From Bacteroidales bacterium (GTDB lineage Bacteria > Bacteroidota > Bacteroidia > Bacteroidales > UBA932), in contig JAFRSW010000004.1 of the NCBI GenBank assembly GCA_017427385.1, forward strand, positions 62,001 to 126,000: a DNA stretch of 64,000 bases, read 5' to 3'. The notes beneath the pieces were generated by a model, which saw only the letters and a program-made list of their open reading frames with translations, had not been told where the DNA came from and searched no databases. The position numbers and the translations under genes were made by a program. Positions 41,691-49,359 of this stretch are shown here, one piece after another. Position 1 is the stretch's first letter. Each line of letters begins with the position of its first letter.

Positions 41691-43133
41691 ATGAAAACAA
41701 GAAGATATATACTTTTTGCAATGGCGGCACTTGCATTCGCCTCATGCGAAAAAGCCATTGAAAAGACCGCGGAAAACGAACCCTCCGGCGAAATCAGCAC
41801 GATTACTTTCAGTGCCACCATGGACGGTAAGGCGCCTGACTCCAAGGCCGTCATCGGCACGAATCCGGAAACCGGAAAACCACTGAATTTCTGGGTAGAC
41901 GGGGATGAGATTACCGTTTATTCGCAAGGGAAAGGTGATTCGGGGACTCAATCCGGATTCACATTCTCTACAACCCTTGTGGCAAATGCTTCATCAGCTG
42001 ATTTTACCTACACCGGAGACGGATGGGTTGACGGAACTGCATATATGGCAATCTATCCTGCTACGGGTAGCAGGGCAGTCAACTTCACTGCACAAGAAAC
42101 GGTTGCTGCAAGTGGCGAGTATTTCTACAGAATGGCTGCCGTTGATGTCCCCTACTCCCAAACACTGGTTGCAAACAGTTTTGACCGCAATGCTATGGTA
42201 GCGACAGCTTACAGTACCGACAATACCTTCGCCTTCAAAAGCGCCGTGGCGCTTCTTAAATTCCAGGTGTCGGGCACAGATGTGGTTTCCGGAACTATAG
42301 TAAGTGGAAATGATGAGTCTATTTCAGGGCGTTTCCGTGCGGACCTGAGTGCTACATCCCCTTACGAGCCGGTCTTGTATTCATATCAACCGACGTGGGA
42401 GCATAATTTCATCTATTTTACAATCGATGACAGTACTCCACTTTCTACCGGGACAAATTATTATGTGGCGGTCCGTCCCACAACTCTTTCCAGTGGTTTC
42501 AAAATCTATCTGAACGGCAAATTAGTCAAGACCTTCACCCCTACGGAACTGGTACGTAACAAGATTTATAATCTCGGCACCCTGTCCGTTCCTGTAAGCA
42601 CCACAGAAATGGCATTGGGCTTCAATTTCGGGAGGACCGCACTTACGGGATGGCCTACGGTAAAGGATGACGCTACAAAATCTGAAGGGGGGAAAACATG
42701 TACTTTCCCTCTTTATGGCGCAAGTTATTCTTTTTTGCTTGCGGATCCTACAGGGGCAAGCGGAGCAAATATATGGTGGAACTCCGGCATCGGCATTCAG
42801 TTTAATGCGGCACAACGTTATCTGGGTCTTCCGGCTATCGAGAACTGGAAACTCAGCCATGTGACGGTAGTGCATAAAGATGCAGTTACTAAAAAATCAA
42901 TTATTTATGGTATTGTAAGCAATAGGACAAACGCCAGCACCCCTCCAACCTCTGTCAGCTCTCCTGAAACTGTTGAGGCAGAAGCTACGACGGTTACCAC
43001 GACAAGAGGTAATCATATCTCTTGTGACTTCGCAATTCCCTCCCCTGTTGCCAATACGCAGTACTATGTATATCGTTCGGGAGCAGGTGCCAGTTACGTC
43101 CCTATGGTCCTTCTTACCTACGTCCCCGAGTGA
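41691..43133 (+). CDS. Fimbrillin-like lipoprotein with C-terminal domain X (protein C)
   Basis: 480 residues; lipoprotein signal MKTRRYILFAMAALAFASC (Cys19). Paralogue of protein B over the full length: fimbrillin-like part (STITFSATMDG, FWVDGDEITVYS, FTFSTTLVAN, ADFTYTGDGW, YMAIYPATGS, YRMAAVDVPYSQTLVANSF, LLKFQVSG, ISGRFRADLSATSPYEPVLY, YYVAVRPTTL, NKIYNLGTLSV), then domain X (about 307-478: FNFGRTALTGWPT, CTFPLYGASYSFLLADPTGA, AAQRYLGLPAIENWKLSHV, MVLLTYVPE). The second Cys of domain X is replaced by Pro. The TGA stop at 43131 lies at the natural end of the domain, and the next frame continues in phase. Confidence 0.82.
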   Translation: MKTRRYILFAMAALAFASCEKAIEKTAENEPSGEISTITFSATMDGKAPDSKAVIGTNPETGKPLNFWVDGDEITVYSQGKGDSGTQSGFTFSTTLVANASSADFTYTGDGWVDGTAYMAIYPATGSRAVNFTAQETVAASGEYFYRMAAVDVPYSQTLVANSFDRNAMVATAYSTDNTFAFKSAVALLKFQVSGTDVVSGTIVSGNDESISGRFRADLSATSPYEPVLYSYQPTWEHNFIYFTIDDSTPLSTGTNYYVAVRPTTLSSGFKIYLNGKLVKTFTPTELVRNKIYNLGTLSVPVSTTEMALGFNFGRTALTGWPTVKDDATKSEGGKTCTFPLYGASYSFLLADPTGASGANIWWNSGIGIQFNAAQRYLGLPAIENWKLSHVTVVHKDAVTKKSIIYGIVSNRTNASTPPTSVSSPETVEAEATTVTTTRGNHISCDFAIPSPVANTQYYVYRSGAGASYVPMVLLTYVPE

Positions 43134-43154
43134 AGGGCAGTTTACGATGATGTC

Positions 43155-43937
43155 TTGCGCGTTGGGACGTACAATGTGCGTGTAAGCAAAGACGACGAAG
43201 ACGATCCGCAGAACAACTGGGAAAACCGGAAGACCCGCGTAGTGCAGTCCATCCGGGACAACGACTTCGACTTCTTCGGCCTCAACGAATGCAGCAGCGG
43301 AATCCAGACCTATCTGAGCACGCAGCTTGCCGACACCTACGCCTTCCAGTTCTTCAGCCCCTACTCCCAGGACGGGGCTGGAGACAAGGCTCAGGGGCTG
43401 GCGTATAAAAAGGATGATTTCACCCTGACGGACTGGCACTATTTCTGGCTCTCCGATACGCCTGGTACGATGGTTACCAATGATGGCACTATGAATCGCG
43501 GTGGGTGCTGCGGAGTGCTGACCAAAGGAGGGAAGAGCATTTTCGTGATGGTCACCCATGGGGCTTTGGATGCCGATGTGAGGGCGGATTACGCTCATGT
43601 ATATGAAGATATGGAGAAACTTTACAACACTTCCGGATATCCTTCAGTTTTCGTCGGCGACATGAACGCCCGCCCGGCCGATGATGCATCCGTGGCGTAC
43701 AGGACATACTGGACTGATGCTTATGACGGGGCCGGTCCCTCCGGCAGGCTGGGCCCTTTTGCGACCTACAATGCTTTCGACCTAAGCCGTAACATGTACT
43801 CCAACGCCAGCCGGATAGATTATATTTATTACCGGGGAGGGATTACTCCGCTGAATTACGTGTGCAACGGAATACTTTACGGTGGATACTATGCTTCGGA
43901 CCATCTTCCATTGTATTCAGATATGAAAATAGATTGA
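43155..43937 (+). CDS. EEP-fold phosphoesterase-like protein without signal peptide (EEP3)
   Basis: 260 residues if started at TTG 43155; no in-frame ATG precedes the domain. The EEP domain is complete: LRVGTYNVRV, FFGLNECSSG (Glu), MVTHGALDAD, SVFVGDMNARPADDA, SRIDYIYYRGGITP, YYASDHLPLYSDM. Unlike EEP1 and EEP2 it has no signal peptide. The frame is open back to the TGA that ends protein C (43131-43133), in the same phase, with only 7 codons between. It could be a 5'-truncated gene, a product of stop-codon reinitiation, or the second half of a fused protein. The conserved core suggests recent or continuing selection. Confidence 0.7.
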   Translation: MRVGTYNVRVSKDDEDDPQNNWENRKTRVVQSIRDNDFDFFGLNECSSGIQTYLSTQLADTYAFQFFSPYSQDGAGDKAQGLAYKKDDFTLTDWHYFWLSDTPGTMVTNDGTMNRGGCCGVLTKGGKSIFVMVTHGALDADVRADYAHVYEDMEKLYNTSGYPSVFVGDMNARPADDASVAYRTYWTDAYDGAGPSGRLGPFATYNAFDLSRNMYSNASRIDYIYYRGGITPLNYVCNGILYGGYYASDHLPLYSDMKID

Positions 43938-43943
43938 TACGGA

Positions 43944-45176
43944 ATGAAACGATACTATAAATGGGAGGTCCTGCTGTTGCTCTGGATGGCATATCTGCTG
44001 AACCAGGGCGACAGGCAGGTGTTCAACACGGTGCTGCCCGCAATCAGGGATGCACTCAACCTCACGGACACCTCGGTCGGCTTAATCGCCACCATCTTCA
44101 ACCTGTTCTATGCCATTATGGTGCCTATAGGCGGATGGGCGGGCGACCGCTTCTCCCGCAAGTGGGTTACAACCATCAGTATTCTGTTCTGGAGCGTCGC
44201 AACCATGTTCACTGGACTCGCTACGAGTTTCATGTGGCTGGTGGTGCTGCGCAGCGTTGCCACGGGCGGAGGTGAGGCCTTCTTCGGCCCGGCGAACTAT
44301 TCGCTGCTGGGCCAATACCATACGGATACCCGCGCACGTGCGATGTCCATCCACCAGACGGCATATTACGTCGGAGTCATCCTTGCTGGCTGGCTCGCCG
44401 GGCTCATCGCCGACCGCCTCGGCTGGAAATACTCCTTCATCATCTTCGGCGCCGCCGGCATCATCTGGGGAATCCTTATGATCCTGCGCCTGCGCGACTA
44501 CCCGTCCACATCCGTCGAAGAGGCGGAAGTGCGGGATCGAAAACCCGCCTTTTTCGACGGCTTCCGCACCGTCTTCACAACCCCCACCGCCCTCATGCTC
44601 ACCATCGGCTTCAGCGGCCTCATCTTCGTAATCACGGGCTACATGACCTGGGTCCCCGCCTATCTGCAGGAGGAATTCGGGCAGAGCCAGGCAGCCGCGG
44701 GCTTCAACTCCATGTTCTGGACCTACGTTGCCGCCTTCATCGGTGTGCTGCTTGCCGGCACGCTTTCGGATAAGCTGGCCTCCCGCAGCCACAAGGTGCG
44801 CATGCAACTCCAGGCGGCGGGGCTCCTGGGCGGAGCGGTATTTCTATTTCTGATGGGAGGCCATCCCGCCCTGTGGGTGCTTTATGTCAGCTTTGCCGGA
44901 TGGGGCTTCTTCCGGGCATTCTTTGATGCCAACACCTATTCTGTGTTGTACGACGTTACCCCCGAACGCCTGCATGCATCCTGCTCCAGTGCAATGATAA
45001 TGACCGGATTTGCTGTCGGGGCACTGGCGCCCGTAATCCTGGGCGCCCTGAAAGAAAGCATGGGCAGCCTCAGCGCCACCTTCCCCATACTGGCGGTAAT
45101 CTGGGTGGTGTGCAGTGTGCTGATGTTCATAGTTGCGCGAACCAGTTATCAAAAAGATTATAACAAGAATCACTGA
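43944..45176 (+). CDS. Major facilitator superfamily transporter
   Basis: 410 residues, about 12 hydrophobic helices. MFS signatures: GGWAGDRFSRKWVTT in the loop after helix 2 and GTLSDKLASRSHK in the equivalent loop of the second half. The opening WEVLLLLWMAYLLNQGDRQV and the GGGEAFFGPANYSLLGQYHT segment resemble sugar-acid/anion-type members (ACS or similar). Within this locus it is the likely inner-membrane importer for the released sugar or sugar acid. The start follows EEP3 by 6 bases; the stop is 1 base before the isomerase-like gene. Confidence 0.88.
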   Translation: MKRYYKWEVLLLLWMAYLLNQGDRQVFNTVLPAIRDALNLTDTSVGLIATIFNLFYAIMVPIGGWAGDRFSRKWVTTISILFWSVATMFTGLATSFMWLVVLRSVATGGGEAFFGPANYSLLGQYHTDTRARAMSIHQTAYYVGVILAGWLAGLIADRLGWKYSFIIFGAAGIIWGILMILRLRDYPSTSVEEAEVRDRKPAFFDGFRTVFTTPTALMLTIGFSGLIFVITGYMTWVPAYLQEEFGQSQAAAGFNSMFWTYVAAFIGVLLAGTLSDKLASRSHKVRMQLQAAGLLGGAVFLFLMGGHPALWVLYVSFAGWGFFRAFFDANTYSVLYDVTPERLHASCSSAMIMTGFAVGALAPVILGALKESMGSLSATFPILAVIWVVCSVLMFIVARTSYQKDYNKNH

Positions 45177-45177
45177 T

Positions 45178-46638
45178 ATGGATAAGTTACTTAAAACCTC
45201 TAAACCCAAAGCAGGACTGCTGCTGATTGCCAGCCCCCGCTTTAAGAATCTTTCCGGTCCGAAGCGCGGCACCTACGGCGAGCGCAAGGACAAGGCCGTC
45301 AAGGAAATAAAGGCTACCATGGATTTCCTCGACCTGGTGGATCCGGGGATCGTCTATGAAAGGGAAGATGCGGAACGCGCCATGAACCTCTTCTATAACG
45401 AAAAGGTTGATTTCGTATATGCCGAGTTCCTCAGCTGGAGCGAGGATTTCGCATGGATTCGCTTCCTTCGCGACTGCCCTGAAATCCCTATAATCTTCTG
45501 CAACGTGGCAAAGCCCAAAATGACTTTCGAGACCACCCTGGACGAGGATGACTTCGTGGATTACCTCTGTGCCGGCACCCTTGTGGGCTCCCTCGAAGGT
45601 TCCGGAAGCGTTGCCCGCACCGGACGAAAGAATGTGAAGGCCGTTCTCGGCACCCGCGAGGAAATAACTGAGAAACTCCGTGTGTTCGCCACTGCAGCAA
45701 AGACCAGAAGTGTGCTGCGCCGCTCCAACGTGGGGCTGATGGCCAATATGAACGAGGCCATGTGGAGCACATATATCGACAACTATGATCTCTTCACCAA
45801 GATAGGCCCCGAGATTCACTATCTGCCCTACAGCGACTACGGCACGGAGATAGAGAATCTTACCGAGGAGGAAGTGAAGGCATACGCCGACGAACTTACA
45901 TCTAAATACAAGATGATGCCGGATGTTGAGTACGACAAATTCATCGGCTGCGTCAAGGCAACCCTGGCCATTAAGAAGATGGCGGAAAAGAACGACATCG
46001 ACTGCTATGTCTACAACGATATCGACCAGGCTACATTCCGCACTGCCGGCTGCCGTGCGGGCTTCTATCCGCAGTGGTTCAACGAGAACGTGAGTGTGCT
46101 GGTGCCGGAGGCAGACATAGGCGCAGGGCTCATCACCTACATCCTCAAACTCATGAGCGGAAAGAACGTCAACTTCGTCGAGCCTTTCCATATAGAAGAT
46201 GATTTCGGCACCTTCGCTGGCGGCCATGCCGGCCCCAACGACCATAACGACCCTGCCTGGCAGGACAATGTGATAATCTCCCGGGACGTCCGCTTTGCAA
46301 AGACATCCTGGAAATATGCCGGCGCCCCCTTCGCCTGGTACCGTTTCAGCCCCGGCATGAAGACCGTGGCGGGCCTTTACGAAGAGGATGGCAGGTACAA
46401 ATTGATTACCTTCATGGCGGAAAGCCTCTCTGAGAAGGATACTCCGCAGAGCAGCAAGAAACACCTGCTGGCCACATACAGCCACACCATCTTCCGTCCC
46501 GAGACCCCTGTCAAGGAACTCTTCGAGAAGATACTGCGCATCGGCGCCACACAGCATTATGCCATCGTTGACGGTGACTGGCGTGCTCAACTGGAAGCAT
46601 TTGCAGATATTATGGGATTTGAATACTACGCGCTATGA
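45178..46638 (+). CDS. L-arabinose/L-fucose isomerase-like protein
   Basis: 486 residues from ATG 45178. The arrangement of acidic and histidine residues follows the arabinose/fucose isomerase fold: VPEADIGAGLITYIL and NFVEPFHIEDD (two Glu metal ligands), FAGGHAGPNDH (His) and TQHYAIVDGDWRAQ (His). Earlier parts (RSVLRRSNVGLMANMNEAMW, CVKATLAIKKMAEKNDIDC) also fit. It should interconvert an aldose and a ketose in the cytoplasm; which sugar cannot be read. It overlaps the next gene by 4 bases. Confidence 0.82.
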   Translation: MDKLLKTSKPKAGLLLIASPRFKNLSGPKRGTYGERKDKAVKEIKATMDFLDLVDPGIVYEREDAERAMNLFYNEKVDFVYAEFLSWSEDFAWIRFLRDCPEIPIIFCNVAKPKMTFETTLDEDDFVDYLCAGTLVGSLEGSGSVARTGRKNVKAVLGTREEITEKLRVFATAAKTRSVLRRSNVGLMANMNEAMWSTYIDNYDLFTKIGPEIHYLPYSDYGTEIENLTEEEVKAYADELTSKYKMMPDVEYDKFIGCVKATLAIKKMAEKNDIDCYVYNDIDQATFRTAGCRAGFYPQWFNENVSVLVPEADIGAGLITYILKLMSGKNVNFVEPFHIEDDFGTFAGGHAGPNDHNDPAWQDNVIISRDVRFAKTSWKYAGAPFAWYRFSPGMKTVAGLYEEDGRYKLITFMAESLSEKDTPQSSKKHLLATYSHTIFRPETPVKELFEKILRIGATQHYAIVDGDWRAQLEAFADIMGFEYYAL

Positions 46639-48506
46639 GTTTCATGTACAACCCGTTCCCCTTCGACGACCCCAAAGCCGTCAACAGGCCAGAACTCTCG
46701 AATAAGACAAAAGAATCAGTTGTTTCCGGAGGCACTCCCGCAGTTGCAAAGAAGTTTGCCGCTGCCATTGCAGACAAGGCCCGCAAGGATAGTATAATCA
46801 TAGGTCTTGACGGTTACACCACAGCCAAATGGGACCTTTTCCTGAACCTTCTCGGCCGCGAATGCGACCTGCTCGGGCTGGAATTCGAAATGCTGGATTT
46901 TGATGCCGCAGTGCTCAAAAGCGGTCCTGAAATAGACGCCATCATCGACCCCATGCTTATCTGGGATACCAAGATAGATCCGACTCTTTTATATGGCAAG
47001 GTGTATCATGGCGGATACAATGGCCTTTTCGATCCTGCAAAGGCGGATGCATTCTTGAAGGGGCTGCCCGCAAAGAAAGCCCCCGGCAAGGTGGTCGCAG
47101 TCTTCGGATACGGTTCTCTGGTTAAAGGCTTCCGGGAGCATTATGACGTAAAGTGCTGGTTTGACATTACCCCCCAGAAATCCATGCTCCGCATCCGTGC
47201 CGGGGAATATGCCAACCTGGGAAAAGACCGTACAGGCATCATCAACCGCACCATACGGCGCTGCTACTACTGCGACTTCGAAAATGCGGTTCAACTGCGT
47301 AAGAGCCTGTTCGCATCCGGCGACCTTGACTGGTATTTCCTGGATAATGACCGGGCGAAGCTCCAGATGATGCCGTACGAAGCATTTTCGGATATCTGCG
47401 CCCAACTCGTCAAGTATCCTTTCCGCGCCAAGCCCTGCTACCTCGAAGGTGTCTGGGGCGGAACCTATATGAAGAAACTCCGGGGTCTTCCGGAAAAGAT
47501 GCGCAACGCTGCCTGGGTCTTCGACTTCATCCCCATGGAAGTGAGCGTAATGGTGGAAGCCGGGAGCGAGATCCTTGACATCAACTACTGCTCATTCGTC
47601 CACAAAGAAGGCGTAAACCTCATGGGAGCGGAATGTGTACGCAAATACAAGGGCTATTTCCCCATCCGCTTCAACTGGGATGACTCCTATCATTCCACCG
47701 GCAATATGAGCATACAGTGCCACAGCGGCGGCAAGTTCAACGTGGAGAACTACAATGAGTTCGGTCGCCAGGACGAGAGTTACTACGTGGTGATCACCGG
47801 CCACGAGGCCAAGACCTTCATCGGTTTCCGTGACGATGCCGATATTCCAGCTTTCTTCAAAGAAATCGAGGCCGCTGACACCGAGCACAAGCCCTGCGAC
47901 TATATGAAGTACGTTAGCTACGAAGAGAGCAAGCCCGGTCTTCAGGTGATGCTGCCCGCAGGCACCATCCATTCCAGCGGACGCAACCAGGTCATCCTGG
48001 AGATTGGATCCCTTACCATAGGCTCATATACATATAAGATGTACGACTACCTGCGCCTGGACTTCGACGGCAAGCAGCGCCCTATCCATACTCATCTGGG
48101 AGAACTGAATGTCCGCCAGGACCGCCGCCATAGCGTCATCCACGACCCTTCAAGCCCCGAATACATTGTTCAGGAGCCCCGCCTTGATTGCGAAGGGGAT
48201 GGTTGGAAGGAATATATCCTCGGCGAGAATCCGCAGATGTACATTTCCCTACGCCGGCTCGAGTTCGAAAAGGCGTGTGAGCAGGACACCCGTGGCGAGA
48301 AGTTCCATGTGCTTACCCTCGTGGACGGAGAGCATGTCCGTATCCGCAGTGTAGAGCATCCTGAAAGGTACTTCGACCTTGATTTCATGGAGATTGCCTG
48401 CGTGCCCGCAAGCATGGGCAAATATATGATTGAAAACCTGGGCAAGGAGCCCATCCGCGTCCATAAGACCTGCCTGCGTGATGGCTACCAAAACGATCCT
48501 GCTTGA
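46635..48506 (+). CDS. Large phosphomannose-isomerase-like cupin protein
   Basis: 623 residues. The C-terminal half fits type I phosphomannose isomerase-like cupins: NMSIQCHSGGKFNVENYNEF, LMLPAGT-type VMLPAGTIHSSGRNQVILEI (metal His region), and IHTHLGELNVRQDRR. The N-terminal 270 residues are unusual: IIIGLDGYTTAKWDLFLNLL resembles a nucleoside-kinase-like core without a proper P-loop, and VAVFGYGSLVKGFREHYDVK suggests a second nucleotide-like fold. Such long forms occur in Bacteroidota sugar loci. Likely a sugar or sugar-phosphate isomerase working with the neighbouring isomerase and ROK protein. It overlaps the ROK gene by 26 bases. Confidence 0.72.
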   Translation: MSFMYNPFPFDDPKAVNRPELSNKTKESVVSGGTPAVAKKFAAAIADKARKDSIIIGLDGYTTAKWDLFLNLLGRECDLLGLEFEMLDFDAAVLKSGPEIDAIIDPMLIWDTKIDPTLLYGKVYHGGYNGLFDPAKADAFLKGLPAKKAPGKVVAVFGYGSLVKGFREHYDVKCWFDITPQKSMLRIRAGEYANLGKDRTGIINRTIRRCYYCDFENAVQLRKSLFASGDLDWYFLDNDRAKLQMMPYEAFSDICAQLVKYPFRAKPCYLEGVWGGTYMKKLRGLPEKMRNAAWVFDFIPMEVSVMVEAGSEILDINYCSFVHKEGVNLMGAECVRKYKGYFPIRFNWDDSYHSTGNMSIQCHSGGKFNVENYNEFGRQDESYYVVITGHEAKTFIGFRDDADIPAFFKEIEAADTEHKPCDYMKYVSYEESKPGLQVMLPAGTIHSSGRNQVILEIGSLTIGSYTYKMYDYLRLDFDGKQRPIHTHLGELNVRQDRRHSVIHDPSSPEYIVQEPRLDCEGDGWKEYILGENPQMYISLRRLEFEKACEQDTRGEKFHVLTLVDGEHVRIRSVEHPERYFDLDFMEIACVPASMGKYMIENLGKEPIRVHKTCLRDGYQNDPA

Positions 48507-49272
48507 CGTAGGAGGCACTTTTATCAAGTGCTCCGACGGTCGGACCGTGCCAATTGATTCCGATGGCTCCCGCGAGCAAATCGCGGGGGCTCTTTGCGAA
48601 GCGGTAGGGGATGCTTCAGATGTGGCTGTGGCCATCCCCGGGCCGTTTGATTATGCAAACGGGATATTCTTGATGAAGCATAAGTTCGCCTCCGTTTATG
48701 GCGAACGCTTCGCGGATCTGGTGGCGGCGGACTCCGACCAGCCTTCCTTCCGCTTCATCCACGACGTAATTGCCATGCTCTTGGGAGAAGTGCATTCCGG
48801 GGCCGGACGCGGCTATTCGCGAGTGGCGCTTGTGACTCTCGGGACTGGACTGGGATTCGCCATCAGCATCGACGGCAAACCTCTTCTGAATGAAATGGGA
48901 TCGCCGCTGGTGCCCATCTGGAACATTCCTTATCGCGACGGCATCCTCGAAGACTATGCCTCCAAGCGCGGTTTCCTCCGCGGTTTCCCGGAAGGCCTGA
49001 CGGTCAAAGATCTGGCGGGAAATCCTGTCGCTGCAGATGCCGCGCAGCGCTTTGCGGAGGTCGGCGGCATTTTGGCTGAGACCCTTGCGCCCATCCTCGC
49101 GGAATACGGCATCGAATGCCTGCTTTTCGGCGGGCAGATATCCCGTTCCTACCATCTGTTCGGCCCCGCCCTTGAAGCCGGCCTCACGTCTACCGCGGCA
49201 CCATCCCTGCGGCACGTCGGCCCGGTGTCGGACATCGGCAACGCCACCTTTAATGGTTTGCGTTACCTTTGA
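48481..49272 (+). CDS. ROK-family sugar kinase-like protein
   Basis: 263 residues from ATG 48481 (MATKTILLDVGGTFIKCSDG), which places the phosphate-1 loop at the N-terminus; upstream in-frame residues lie within the preceding gene. Further motifs: VAVAIPGPFDYANGIF (phosphate/sugar contact), IHDVIAMLLGE (catalytic Asp context), VALVTLGTGLGFAISIDG (phosphate-2), LLFGGQISRSYHLF (adenosine). It is shorter than typical ROK kinases and lacks the CxCGxxGCxE zinc motif. Probable hexose or pentose kinase completing the catabolic set. A palindromic repeat follows its stop. Confidence 0.8.
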   Translation: MATKTILLDVGGTFIKCSDGRTVPIDSDGSREQIAGALCEAVGDASDVAVAIPGPFDYANGIFLMKHKFASVYGERFADLVAADSDQPSFRFIHDVIAMLLGEVHSGAGRGYSRVALVTLGTGLGFAISIDGKPLLNEMGSPLVPIWNIPYRDGILEDYASKRGFLRGFPEGLTVKDLAGNPVAADAAQRFAEVGGILAETLAPILAEYGIECLLFGGQISRSYHLFGPALEAGLTSTAAPSLRHVGPVSDIGNATFNGLRYL

Positions 49273-49273
49273 T

Positions 49274-49346
49274 TATCAGTAAGTTATCCAAAATCGTCTG
49301 GTAAAAATGAACCAGACGACTTTGCGTAAGTAATTGAAATTCAGCA
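49274..49346. repeat. Dispersed palindromic element, copy 2
   Basis: Core CGTCTGGT/ACCAGACG (49295-49302 and 49311-49318) with an imperfect outer stem (8 of 11 pairs: 49284-49294 with 49319-49329). Flanks begin TATCAGTAAGTTAT and end TGAAATTCAGCA, matching the element at 20705-20778 in order and spacing. It occupies the gap between the ROK gene and the GH-A hydrolase and probably ends or attenuates the main operon transcript. Confidence 0.78.
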
Positions 49347-49359
49347 CACCAAGTTTTCT

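Noticed and set aside
43131-43133. TGA considered as a selenocysteine codon joining protein C and EEP3
   Set aside because: No selenocysteine insertion hairpin directly downstream was recognisable, the stop is at the natural domain end of protein C, and neither family uses selenocysteine.
45187-46590. 467-codon open frame on the minus strand opposite the isomerase-like gene
   Set aside because: The plus-strand gene shows metal-ligand motifs and couples with its neighbours; the opposite frame has no start context or domain.
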